Of a DNA stretch of 64,000 nt, positions 25,230-33,661 are shown piece after piece. Position numbers and translations under genes: made by a program. The DNA is from Cloacibacillus porcorum (GTDB lineage: Bacteria; Synergistota; Synergistia; Synergistales; Synergistaceae). The notes below the pieces were generated by a model. The model saw only the letters and a list, made by a program, of their open reading frames with translations, was not told the DNA's origin and did no database searches. Position 1 is the first letter of the stretch. Every line of letters starts with the position of its first letter. The DNA is taken from NCBI RefSeq assembly GCF_001701045.1, contig NZ_CP016757.1, positions 496,001-560,000 on the forward strand, written 5' to 3'.

Positions 25230-25702
25230 TTCCTTTGGAGAGGAAAAGATAAAAACCCCTGCAAAGGCTGTAAGTGGCTGTGGTTTGTCATGCCGGGCTT
25301 GACCCGGCATCTAGCGTCTTGGCTTTTGTTTTTTCCGCATATCGTGAAACAGCTTTGGAGACGTTGTACTCCGGCGCGGAGGCCGGAGCGACAGAACAGG
25401 GGCAAACGGTGGGATAGATTCAAAGTGCTGAACGATAAATTACGATTTACCTTCGAGAGAGGAAAAGAGATAAATTGCGATTTATCATTTCCCTTATCGA
25501 AGGTAAGTAACGGTTTAGCTTTTGACTTGCCCTTTTGCCTCCCTCTCTGAGGGAGGTGTCGGCCGCCTGTTTTTGGCGGCTGACGGAAGGAGTGTTGCTC
25601 TGTTTGGCGCGGAAACCGCGCCAAACAGAGCCCGCGGCAAAAGCCGTGGGAGAACCTAAGGTCAACTCTCCCTCACCCCGCTTCGCGGGGAGCTCCCTCG
25701 GA
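25230..25702. repeat. Hairpin-rich noncoding block, left half of a composite element
   Basis: No coding gene is supported here. Perfect or near-perfect hairpins occur one after another: TTCCT-N6-AGGAA (25229-25244), ATGCCGGG/CCCGGCAT (about 25289-25310), CTCCGGC/GCCGGAG (about 25371-25390), TACCTTCGA...TCGAAGGTA enclosing GATAAAT-TGCG-ATTTATC (about 25447-25506), CCTCCCTC/GAGGGAGG (25538-25556), GCCGCC/GGCGGC (about 25562-25580) and a 16-bp stem GCTCTGTTTGGCGCGG (25597-25612) with its complement at 25616-25631. The block stops at the IS insertion. Confidence 0.75.
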
Positions 25703-25784
25703 TGAACAGCATCCCGAAAATCGGACAGCCAAATAAAGCCCCTGGATTATAATAAAACTAAATACATATAAAGGGGGATCTTCT

Positions 25785-26228
25785 ATGCGTAAACGTAAAA
25801 CGGAAGAAAGAATAAGAGCAATTGAGATGCACAAACAGGGAATTCCACGAAGGCGGATTGCTGAAGAACTTGGTGTTAGTCCTGATTCTATTAAAACATG
25901 GATATCTTTATATAAGAGCGGACAGAAGGACTTACTGGATGATACAAGGAAAAAAAGAACCTACAGCAAGGCTGTAAAACTTGAAGCTGTTTCGGCTCAT
26001 TTAGAAGAGGGACGTACTATGGTAGATGTTACCTCATCTTTTAACATTTCAAGTCCCTCTCTTTTAAGACGATGGTGTAAGGAATTTATCGAACAAGGGG
26101 ATATTTCTAGTTCAAAACGTGACTGTCCAGATAAGAAATTGGAAGTTACAAATAGCATAGAAAAGATCAAAGAGCTGGAAATGCAGGTCGACGTATTAAA
26201 AAAAGCCTTAGAGCTGCAAAGGTGGTGA
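25785..26228 (+). CDS. IS3-family transposase OrfA (helix-turn-helix protein)
   Basis: The 147-aa protein carries two helix-turn-helix segments (RRRIAEELGVSPDSIKTWI and VDVTSSFNISSPSLLRRW) and a C-terminal leucine-zipper-like coil (KIKELEMQVDVLKKALEL). It binds IS ends and, by -1 frameshifting in the A7G run at 26198-26205, supplies the N-terminus of the OrfAB transposase. GGGGGA precedes the start. Confidence 0.9.
   Translation: MRKRKTEERIRAIEMHKQGIPRRRIAEELGVSPDSIKTWISLYKSGQKDLLDDTRKKRTYSKAVKLEAVSAHLEEGRTMVDVTSSFNISSPSLLRRWCKEFIEQGDISSSKRDCPDKKLEVTNSIEKIKELEMQVDVLKKALELQRW
26198..26205 (+). promoter_or_regulatory. Programmed -1 frameshift heptamer (A7G)
   Basis: Seven A followed by G, read as TTA AAA AAA GCC in the OrfA frame, provide an A-AAA-AAA slip site. 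OrfB is in the -1 frame. This is the standard arrangement for making OrfAB in IS3-family elements. Confidence 0.8.
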
Positions 26229-27094
26229 TAGAAAGAAATATTAAATACAGAATCATTTTTGAATTTTCAACAAAACATTCTGTCTGTGGAATGTGTAGAT
26301 TTTTGTCCGTATCACGCTCTGCATACTACAGTTGGCTAAAGCGGCGTGGAATGGAAGATAAAGACGGTCCTCTCATAGAAGCAATAAGAACGGGACAGGA
26401 TATCAACAAAAACACTTATGGGTACAGGCGAATGACTCTGTGGCTCAACAACTTCATTGGCATTCATGTAAACAATAAGAGGGTAAGGCGTGTTATGAAA
26501 AAAGCAGGACTTCAAGCGGAAATAAGAAAAAAGAAAAAGTTTAAAGTGATGTCAGGAAATATCCACAGCTATGAGAATATCCTGAACAGAGAATTTCGTT
26601 CCGACAGACCAAACCAGAAACTGGTTACTGATATCACATATATACGAACAAAAAAGGGTAATATATTCCTCTCCATGATAAAAGATCTCTTTGATAATTC
26701 CATACAGGGATATCAAATCAGTCGTAATAATAATATTAAGTTAGTAACCGATACATTGAAGAAAGCATTTGAAAACAATAATAAGGTGGTCGCTGATGGA
26801 CCAATCCTCCACAGCGACCAGGGGTTTCAATATACAAGCCATGCATATTTCAACCTGACACAAAGATACGGACTCAAGGTCTCGATGTCAAGGAAAGGAA
26901 ATTGTTTGGATAATGCCTGTGCAGAAAACTTCTTTAGTCACATTAAATCAGAACTCGTCAACCGAGTAAAATGGGAGAACTACGAGGAGGCTAAAGATGC
27001 TATAGACGAATATATAAGGTATTATAATAACGACAGGATACAGATAAAATTGAAAAAGGCTCCGATGCAATATCGAAGTCTCTTTATTGAATAA
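26222..27094 (+). CDS. IS3-family transposase OrfB (DDE integrase domain)
   Basis: The 290-aa product has an HTH_21-type region (YGYRRMTLWLN) and the rve catalytic core: VTDITYI (first Asp), HSDQGFQYTS (second Asp) and DNACAENFFSHIK (Glu), plus the terminal YIRYYNNDRIQ typical of IS3. It lies in the -1 frame relative to OrfA and starts with GTG inside OrfA's end. The true product is probably the OrfAB fusion. Confidence 0.92.
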   Translation: MVIERNIKYRIIFEFSTKHSVCGMCRFLSVSRSAYYSWLKRRGMEDKDGPLIEAIRTGQDINKNTYGYRRMTLWLNNFIGIHVNNKRVRRVMKKAGLQAEIRKKKKFKVMSGNIHSYENILNREFRSDRPNQKLVTDITYIRTKKGNIFLSMIKDLFDNSIQGYQISRNNNIKLVTDTLKKAFENNNKVVADGPILHSDQGFQYTSHAYFNLTQRYGLKVSMSRKGNCLDNACAENFFSHIKSELVNRVKWENYEEAKDAIDEYIRYYNNDRIQIKLKKAPMQYRSLFIE

Positions 27095-27151
27095 ATTTTT
27101 GATACCCTTGGGAGCTTTTATAGCGCTGTGCGGTTTTCGGGACTCTGTTCA

Positions 27152-27209
27152 GGAGAGGGCGCCAAAATCTTTGGTAAATCGTTATTTACCTATTTTCCTA
27201 TCCGAAGGA
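27152..27209. repeat. Right remnant of the hairpin-rich block
   Basis: Joining 25702 to 27155 restores CCCTC-GGA-GAGGG, a palindrome split by the IS. GGTAAAT-CGTT-ATTTACC (27173-27190) is another hairpin. The segment just before copy 2 mirrors the sequence following copy 1. Confidence 0.7.
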
Positions 27210-27334
27210 AATCGGCGTTTAGAAGTGCGAGTTGCTAAATGAAATGGGGGTTCCAATACCGGAACCGTATCTTCATACGGTGAGGATTCGGAGACCCCAT
27301 TTTATGACGCAAATCGTGCTTATAAACGCCGATT
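27210..27334. repeat. 124-bp palindromic repeat, copy 2 (inverted)
   Basis: The reverse complement starts AATCGGCGTTTATAAGCACG like copy 1. The outer 33 bases on each side are nearly identical to copy 1, while the inner stem differs in sequence but still pairs. It lies four bases beyond the stop of the surface protein gene at 27338. Confidence 0.85.
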
Positions 27335-27337
27335 GAT

Positions 27338-29181
27338 TTAGCGTTTCTTTCTTCTTAGCCAGAGAGGTATCAGCGCCAGCATGGGAAGCGCGCCCAGCCC
27401 CGCGGCGCAGCCGTGGCCGGAGCCGCCTGTTTTTTTGTGGGCGACGGTCACCGTGCATGCGGCGCTCACGCCGCCAGCCTTTGCGGTGACGACCGTCGTG
27501 CCGACCGACAGCGCCGTCACCTTGCCATTCTCGTCCACCGCGGCGACCGCCGGGTCGGCGCTCGTCCAGACGACCGCTTTATCTGTTGCGTTGTCCGGCT
27601 TTACCGTCGCGGTGAGCTTTTTACTCTCCCCTATATTCAGCGTCAGCTCTGTGAAGTCGAGGCTGACTCCGGCGACGGGAACTTTGCCGACGGCGGCGGT
27701 GAAGCAGAGCGGGCCTGTAGCGCAGCCTGCGGAGAGCGGCTTGAGGTTGTTTTTGTCGCTGAAATCGGTGGCCCGAAGGTCGATGTCGAAGCTCACCGCC
27801 GTAGTACCCTGTTTCTTGCCGGAGACGGTACAGGGCCAGCCGCGGGAGATATCGGCGATGTCCGGCGAGGCTATGAAGATATCGCCGCTGACGGAGAGAT
27901 AGCCCGCCATATCGTCCGCCGTGCCCGGATAGGAGATGAGGGCGGGAGCGGAGCCGCCAACCTCTACGGAGAGCGTCCGCTTCGCAGGCAGGACGGTGGT
28001 GACGACCTTTTCCATCACCGCCGCGTCGAGGGAGACGACGTCGGCGCTGACGGCGATGCCGCCGCCGATTGCCTCAAGATTGCCGGAGGCGAGCCAGCAG
28101 CTGTTGGTTATCGTGCCGGTGCCGTTGTTGCGTCCCGCGATACCACCCGCGTAGTTGTTGTTGTGGCCGCCGGAGACTGATACATTGCCGCCGCTGTGGG
28201 CACAGTTGGTTATCGTGCCGTTGTAGTTGTGTCCCGCGATGCCGCCCGCGTAGTTGTAGGAGCTGCTGGAGGCCGAGACGTCGCCGCCGCTGTGGGTGTT
28301 GTTGGTTATCGTGCCGCCGTAGTTTTGTCCCACGATACCACCAGCGTAATTGATAAAGGAGCCACCGGAGGCCGATACGTCACCGCTGTCGCTGTGTGTG
28401 TTGTTGGTTATCGTTCCGTTGTTGTTGTATCCCGCGATGCCGCCCGCGTAGTTGTAGGAGCCGTCGGAGGCCGAGACCGTGCCGCCACTGTGGGCGCAGT
28501 TGGTTATCGTTCCGTTGTTGTATCCCGCGATGCCGCCCGCGTCGTTTTCGTTGGAGCCGCCGGAGGCCGAGACCCCGCCGCCGTTGTTGGCGCAGTCCGT
28601 TATCGTGCCGTTGTTAAGTCCCGCGATACCGCCCGCGTAGATATAGGTTGTATTGTCGCTGATGTCATAGCTGACGCCGCCGCTGACGGTGAGACCGCGG
28701 ATATCGGCGCTTTGCCCCACAAGGCCGAAGAATCCCGCGGCGAGGATGCCGCTGTCGTCCATGCTCACCACGTCGGTGACGGTATAGCCGCCCACCGTGA
28801 AGCCGCCGCCGTCGAAGCTGCCGGCGTAGCCGTTGTCTTTTGCATTACCAGATATGTATCGACCGATCGGGGTCCAGTGCGAGGGGCTGCCGCCCTCCGA
28901 GATGTCGATGTCCTTTGTGAGTTTCGCGTCGATATCAGCGCTGACGTTGTTGACGGTATCACGGAACCAGAGGAGATGGCCCGGTTCGGAGAGCAGATAG
29001 ACGCCCTGGTCGTCCGAGGCCGGTTCCACAGGGGCTATCGCCGCCCGCGCGGCGGAGGGCGCTGTGAGCGCCGTGAAGAGGAGCAGTAGTAAAAAGGCCG
29101 CTATCTGTAACTTGCAGTTAGTATTGCGGGGGGGGCAACCATAGTTTCTTTTGTGCCCGTGCTGACGGCTGTCTCGTGCAT
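27338..29181 (-). CDS. GLUG-repeat/Big2 surface protein with Synerg-CTERM-like tail, out of frame at a poly-C tract
   Basis: A start at 29181 with GGAGG seven bases upstream reads MHETAVSTGTKETMVAPP and then meets eight C (29135-29128), after which this frame stops. One extra C would join it to KLQIAAFLLLLLFTALTAPS, an intact signal peptide, and then to the long reading that runs to 27338. The mature part has six or so GLUG-type repeats (YAGGIAGYNNGTITNCAHSG), a Big2 Ig-like domain (VDENGKVTALSVGTTVVTAKA) and the tail GHGCAAGLGALPMLALIPLW plus RRKKR, a Synergistota sorting signal. Phase variation or a sequencing slip explains the frame break. Confidence 0.82.
28110..28640 (-). repeat. Tandem repeats encoding GLUG units
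   Basis: About six imperfect copies of a unit near 90-105 bases encode (S/N)YAGGIAG-N-NGTITN-(C/N)-HSGG-VSAS. Copies differ by small in-frame changes, suggesting expansion and contraction by recombination. Confidence 0.8.
29128..29135. repeat. Poly-G/C8 tract in the surface protein leader
   Basis: Eight consecutive G on the plus strand (C8 in the gene) lie just before the signal peptide codons. Nine C would restore the frame. Confidence 0.85.
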
Positions 29182-29397
29182 TATTTTGGCCTCCTAGATG
29201 GATTGGTTCGTTTTATTATACAGTAATAATACTGAAAAATATTTTCTCGTCAAAATATTTCCGCGCAGGTTATGTGAGGATAGGGCGCGGGATCAGCGCG
29301 GTTATATTTTATTTTTATCCGCCATTATTCCAATATTTACTGTGAAAATATTGTAAAATAGATAGTGCTTAGCAGTTGGCGAAAGGATGATGGATAA

Positions 29398-31224
29398 ATG
29401 TGCGGAATCATGGGCTACATCGGAGACAGAGATACGACGAAGGTAATACTCGAGGGTCTCGCGAAGCATGAATACCGCGGCTATGATTCGGCGGGCATAG
29501 CCGTTATCAAGGATAATAAAATATCGGAGCTCCGCACGATCGGCAGGGTCTCCGCGCTTGCGGAGAGGGTCGCGAAGGAACATTTCACGGGCGATTTCGG
29601 CATCGGCCACACCCGCTGGGCGACCCACGGCGGCGTGACGGAGAACAACGCCCATCCCCATGTCTCAAGCGATAACCGCGTGGTGCTGGTGCATAACGGC
29701 ATTATCGAGAACGCGCGCGAGATACGCGCCGACCTTGAGGCGCACGGGATAAAGTTCCACACGGAGACGGATACGGAATCCGCCGTGCAGTACCTCGGCT
29801 ATGTCTACGCCGGTGACCCGAAGGCGGCGATCGTAAAGCTGACGAAGCGCATCCGCGGCGCCTTCGCGCTTGTCATCATGTTCTATGACAAGCCGAACGA
29901 GATCTGGGTGGCCCGCAAGGGCTCGCCGCTGGTCGTGGGCCACGCGGAGAACGAGGGCTTCTGCGCCTCCGACCCCACGGCGCTGCTGGAGTATACGCGC
30001 GACGTCTGGTTTATGGACGACGACGAGATGGCGCAGATAACGAAAGAGGGCTGCAAGTTCTTTGACTTCAACGGCGCGGAACATCCGAAGGAGTCGATGC
30101 ACCTTGATTGGGACGCGGCGATGACGAACCGCGGCGCTTATCCGCACTTCATGCTCAAGGAGATCCACGAGCAGCCCGAGGTTGTGGCGCATACGCTGCT
30201 GGGGCGCGTGGCGGGCGAGAGCGTCGACCTCAGCAAGGAGCTTGGCTGGACGAAGGAGGACGCCGCGAAGTGGCGTAAGATCCACTTTATCGCCTGCGGC
30301 ACCTCGCATTACGCGACGGTCGTCGCGGCGCATATCATGGAGACGCTCGGCAATTTTGAGATACGCACCGAGGTGGCCTCGGAGTACAGGTACCGGAATA
30401 TCCCGATCGACGAGGAGACGCTGGCGGTGTTCGTCTCTCAGTCGGGAGAGACGGCGGACACGCTGCACGCGGCGCGTCTCGCGAAGGAGCGCGGCGCGAA
30501 GTGCCTGGTGATAACGAATGTACGCGGCTCGACGATCCACCGCGAGGTGGGAGAGGCGCTGATCACCCCCGCCGGTCCGGAGATCGGCGTTGCGGCGACG
30601 AAGACCTTCACCGCGCAGATGACGGTGCTGACGCTGCTCGGCCTCTATCTCGCGAAGCTGCGCGGCGATCTGAAGCCAGATACGGAGAGGCGGCTCACCG
30701 CGGCGCTGATGGATATTCCCGGCAAGCTTGCGACGATGCTTTCCAAGGAGAAGGAGATCGAGGCGCTGGCCCGAGATTTCGCCGACGCGCGCGGCTTCTT
30801 CTTCATCGGACGCGGCCTCGCCTATCCGCCCGCGCTTGAGGGCGCGCTGAAGCTGAAGGAGATATCCTATCTCCACGCGGAGGCCTATCCCGCGGGCGAG
30901 ATGAAGCACGGGCCGATCGCGCTGCTGGACAAGGAGCTGCCGGTGGTCGCCCTTGTCCCGAAGAACGCCCTCTGGGAGAAGACCATCTCCAACATTGAGG
31001 AATCGATGGCGCGCAAGTCCCCGATCATCGCGATCGCCACCGAGGGCGACGGGGAGATCGGGCACTATACGAAGCACGTCATCTTTACGCCCGAGACGGA
31101 GCCGGAGCTCTTCCCCTTCATCGCGATCATCCCGCTCCAGCTCTTCGCCTACTATATCGCGCGGCAGCGCGGCTGCGACATCGATATGCCGCGAAACCTC
31201 GCAAAGAGCGTCACCGTCGAGTAG
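29398..31224 (+). CDS. glmS: Glutamine-fructose-6-phosphate aminotransferase
   Basis: The 608-aa enzyme makes glucosamine-6-phosphate for cell-wall and lipid A precursors. It begins MCGIMGYIGD with the nucleophile cysteine exposed after Met removal, followed by the class II glutaminase domain (HTRWATHGGVTENNAHPH). Two SIS domains bind the sugar (ACGTSHYA, VSQSGETADT), and the tail ends NLAKSVTVE. Length and order match the family. The 60 bases upstream are too short and lack the core of a glmS ribozyme. Confidence 0.97.
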   Translation: MCGIMGYIGDRDTTKVILEGLAKHEYRGYDSAGIAVIKDNKISELRTIGRVSALAERVAKEHFTGDFGIGHTRWATHGGVTENNAHPHVSSDNRVVLVHNGIIENAREIRADLEAHGIKFHTETDTESAVQYLGYVYAGDPKAAIVKLTKRIRGAFALVIMFYDKPNEIWVARKGSPLVVGHAENEGFCASDPTALLEYTRDVWFMDDDEMAQITKEGCKFFDFNGAEHPKESMHLDWDAAMTNRGAYPHFMLKEIHEQPEVVAHTLLGRVAGESVDLSKELGWTKEDAAKWRKIHFIACGTSHYATVVAAHIMETLGNFEIRTEVASEYRYRNIPIDEETLAVFVSQSGETADTLHAARLAKERGAKCLVITNVRGSTIHREVGEALITPAGPEIGVAATKTFTAQMTVLTLLGLYLAKLRGDLKPDTERRLTAALMDIPGKLATMLSKEKEIEALARDFADARGFFFIGRGLAYPPALEGALKLKEISYLHAEAYPAGEMKHGPIALLDKELPVVALVPKNALWEKTISNIEESMARKSPIIAIATEGDGEIGHYTKHVIFTPETEPELFPFIAIIPLQLFAYYIARQRGCDIDMPRNLAKSVTVE

Positions 31225-31288
31225 ATAAACGAAAGAATCAGAAGACAGGCGGAGCTCTTCCGCCTGTTCTTCTTTTTGCGGGGCGATA

Positions 31289-31618
31289 ATGATGATAGAT
31301 AAAAAAGTTGTGATCCTTATGATTCTCACCGCCGTGCTGTTCGCAGGCGTTCCCTTTGTCACGGGGGCCCTCTTCGGCGAGAGCGGCGTTCCGCTGCTTG
31401 GGCAGGCGCGGGATTATATCTCCGCGGGAAGCGGCGCGGAGTTCGCGGCGCATTTCTCCGCCTTCACCGGCCTGTCTTACTGGCTGCTATCCGGCTGCTG
31501 CGATTTCTTTTATGAGTTTGACGAAGAGGGGCTCTGGGATTTCCTCTACTACCTCTTCCATGACGGGCCAGGCCGTTACCGGTTCGAGAGAGACGTCCCC
31601 GGCACCTTCTCGATATGA
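31289..31618 (+). CDS. Small membrane/exported protein of unknown function (109 aa)
   Basis: One hydrophobic N-terminal segment ([21 protein letters not shown]) is followed by an aromatic, acidic region ([21 protein letters not shown]). I do not recognise a family. Its end overlaps the GIY-YIG gene start by four bases (ATGA), so they are translationally coupled. Confidence 0.6.
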   Translation: MMIDKKVVILMILTAVLFAGVPFVTGALFGESGVPLLGQARDYISAGSGAEFAAHFSAFTGLSYWLLSGCCDFFYEFDEEGLWDFLYYLFHDGPGRYRFERDVPGTFSI

Positions 31619-31878
31619 GCGCCTATACCTATATCCTGCGCTGCGCCGACGGCACCCTCTATACCGGCTGGACTAACGACCTGGAGAGGCGGCTGAAGGC
31701 CCACAACGCGGGGAAGGGGGCTAAGTACACGCGCCCGCGCCTGCCCGTTGAGCTCTTTTATTATGAGAGCTTTGAGACGAAGGAGGAGGCTATGTCGCGC
31801 GAGGCTTCGATAAAGAAGATGACGCGGCGCGCGAAGATACTCCTGAAAGTACGCAAAATTTCCGATAAAACCTCTTGA
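31615..31878 (+). CDS. GIY-YIG nuclease-family protein (UPF0213/YhbQ type)
   Basis: The 87-aa protein is a stand-alone GIY-YIG domain: [23 protein letters not shown] contains the Y-x9-11-Y-G and following Arg pattern, and [11 protein letters not shown] gives the Glu-containing segment. Such single-domain members are linked to DNA repair in some bacteria; the exact role is uncertain. Confidence 0.88.
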   Translation: MSAYTYILRCADGTLYTGWTNDLERRLKAHNAGKGAKYTRPRLPVELFYYESFETKEEAMSREASIKKMTRRAKILLKVRKISDKTS

Positions 31879-31969
31879 TAATCTCAACATCAGGGGATAC
31901 AATAACGAGGTTTTTGAAAAGAATGTTAAGAAGTAAAACTATTGGCAATCTGTTAAAGAGGTGTTTTCA

Positions 31970-33256
31970 ATGAAAGGTCGCACAGATATCGTTCTGGGAG
32001 TACAGTGGGGAGACGAGGGCAAGGGCCGCGTGGTCGACGTGCTCGCCGCGAAGGCGGGGGTCATCGTCCGCTATCAGGGCGGCGCGAACGCGGGCCACAC
32101 CGTCGTCGTCGACAATGAGAAGTATGTATTCCACCTTCTGCCCTCCGGCATACTCTATCCCGGTAAGACCTGTGTGATAGGAAACGGCGTCGTGATGGAC
32201 CCCGAGACGCTCTTTGAGGAGCTTGACGGTCTCGCGGCGCGCGGCAAGAAGCTGGCGCGTCTCGTCGTGAGCCACGGCACGCATATCGTCATGCCCTACC
32301 ACAAGCTCATTGACAGGCTCGCCGAGGGGGAGCGCTGCGAGGGGACCAAGATCGGCACCACCGGACGCGGTATCGGCCCCTGCTATGCGGATAAGTATGA
32401 ACGCATCGGCATCCGCGCCGAGGACCTGGTCAACCCCGAGATCCTGCGCGACAAGCTGTCCCGCACGCTCAAAATAAAGAACGACATTCTCACGAAGATA
32501 TACGGCGCCGAGCCTCTCGACTTTGCGGAGATCTACGCGAAGGCCCTCAAGTGGGGCGAACGTCTCGCGCCGATGCTGGGAGAATCGTTCCTTGAGATAG
32601 ACAGGGCCGCATGCGCGGGAGAGAATATTCTCTTTGAGGGCGCGCAGGCGACGCTGCTTGATGTCGACTACGGGACATATCCCTTCGTCACCAGCTCGAG
32701 CCCCTGCGCCGGTGGCGCCTGTACGGGCGCGGGCATCGGCCCCTCGCGCATCGACCGCGTGATCGGCGTCACCAAGGCCTACTGCACCCGCGTCGGAGAG
32801 GGCCCCTTCCCGACGGAGGAGCTCGGAGCGACCGGCGAACTGCTGCGCTCAAAGGGCGGCGAGTTCGGCGCGACGACGGGCCGCCCGCGCCGCTGCGGAT
32901 GGTGCGACCTCGTGGCCGTGGATTACGCGGTGAAGGTGAACGGCCTCGACGGGATCGCCCTCACGAAGCTCGACGTCCTCGACGGCTTTGACGAGATAAA
33001 GATCTGCACCGCCTACGAAATAGACGGAAAGATACGCGGGCACTTCCCGAGCAGCTGCGCCGAACTCGCGAAGGCGAAGCCGGTCTATGAGACGCTGCCC
33101 GGCTGGAAGAGCGATATTTCGCGCTGCCGCCGCTTCGAGGAGCTGCCCAAGGAGGCGCGGGACTATGTGCGCTTCATTGAGGAGCGCGTAAAGACTCCGA
33201 TCCTCCTCATCGGCGTCGGCGTCGGCCGCGAGGATACGATCGAGCGCGGGATATAG
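31970..33256 (+). CDS. purA: Adenylosuccinate synthetase
   Basis: The enzyme of about 428 residues converts IMP and aspartate to adenylosuccinate using GTP. Family motifs are clear: VLGVQWGDEGKGR with the P-loop-like GDEGKG, GGANAGHTV, TGRGIGPCYADK, VGEGPFPTE and GRPRRCGWCD. The ATG at 31970 with GAGGTG eight bases upstream is preferred over the GTG at 31961. A single gene. Confidence 0.96.
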   Translation: MKGRTDIVLGVQWGDEGKGRVVDVLAAKAGVIVRYQGGANAGHTVVVDNEKYVFHLLPSGILYPGKTCVIGNGVVMDPETLFEELDGLAARGKKLARLVVSHGTHIVMPYHKLIDRLAEGERCEGTKIGTTGRGIGPCYADKYERIGIRAEDLVNPEILRDKLSRTLKIKNDILTKIYGAEPLDFAEIYAKALKWGERLAPMLGESFLEIDRAACAGENILFEGAQATLLDVDYGTYPFVTSSSPCAGGACTGAGIGPSRIDRVIGVTKAYCTRVGEGPFPTEELGATGELLRSKGGEFGATTGRPRRCGWCDLVAVDYAVKVNGLDGIALTKLDVLDGFDEIKICTAYEIDGKIRGHFPSSCAELAKAKPVYETLPGWKSDISRCRRFEELPKEARDYVRFIEERVKTPILLIGVGVGREDTIERGI

Positions 33257-33292
33257 GACTCGCGGCGGCTAAGGATATAAGCGCAAAACAGG

Positions 33293-33329
33293 GCGCGGCC
33301 CCTCGCTGAGAGGGGCCGCGCCGCGTTTT
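33293..33329. terminator. Bidirectional terminator after purA
   Basis: GCGCGGCCCCTC-GCTGA-GAGGGGCCGCGC is a perfect 12-bp stem, followed by CGCGTTTT on the plus strand. It separates purA from the convergent small gene at 33343. Confidence 0.75.
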
Positions 33330-33342
33330 GCGGGGCCGCCGG

Positions 33343-33486
33343 CTATCTGTGCCCTGCCGGCCCTGCCGCCGTACGCTCCGTTTTTTCCGCCTTTTTAAGT
33401 TGTTCCGCCTTATATATTCGGAAGAGCGCCCAGCCGAAAAAACCGAATATCGTTCCGAGCCAGAGCGCCATGTTGACGTACCACAT
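33343..33486 (-). CDS. Third MetS-like single-span peptide (47 aa)
   Basis: The minus strand encodes MWYVNMALWLGTIFGFFGWA, then LFRIYKAEQLKKAEKTERTA and a short tail. The MW-x-x-N-M start, single span and basic tail match the two peptides beside the NSS transporters, but this copy lies alone beyond the response regulator, with a longer tail. GGAG precedes the start by about ten bases. Confidence 0.65.
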   Translation of the reverse strand: MWYVNMALWLGTIFGFFGWALFRIYKAEQLKKAEKTERTAAGPAGHR

Positions 33487-33661
33487 ATCGGCATTTCTCC
33501 TTTATCTTATTGCTGGCTACAATATAACTCTTACGGCAAAGAAACATATCATAAAAATACAGAGGGCGGCCTCGTGGTTTATAACAAAAGCGGCCGCTAT
33601 CGGATGCCAGGATATTGACCTCATTGACCTCGATAAGCATATTTGGAGATAGGAAGATGTG

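Larger units (their letters stand above)
25703..27151 (+). mobile_element. IS3-family (IS150-group-like) insertion sequence, complete
   Basis: The element is 1449 bp and has TG...CA ends. Terminal inverted repeats pair TGAACAGCATCCCGAAAA with the right end TTTTCGGGACTCTGTTCA (three central mismatches) and extend with similarity further in. A 3-bp target duplication GGA is present at 25700-25702 and 27152-27154. Two overlapping genes encode OrfA and the DDE transposase OrfB with a frameshift heptamer between them. Its lower GC than the flanks suggests recent arrival. It looks intact. Confidence 0.92.

Noticed and set aside
28110-28640. CRISPR-like regular repeats
   Set aside because: The repeats are in-frame protein-coding GLUG units without unique spacers of constant length.
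29300-29397. Possible glmS ribozyme before glmS
   Set aside because: Only about 100 AT-rich bases separate glmS from the previous gene end region, and none of the ribozyme core can be aligned; AGTTGGCGAAAGGATG is a chance resemblance.
31868-31915. Hairpin AAAACCTC/GAGGTTTT before purA as a riboswitch or purine box
   Set aside because: The arms are only eight bases with a loop over 30 bases and overlap a probable -10 box; no known class matches.
33470-33652. Plus-strand small open frames between the third MetS-like gene and the response regulator
   Set aside because: No ribosome site, no similarity, and they run against the stronger minus-strand reading of the region.
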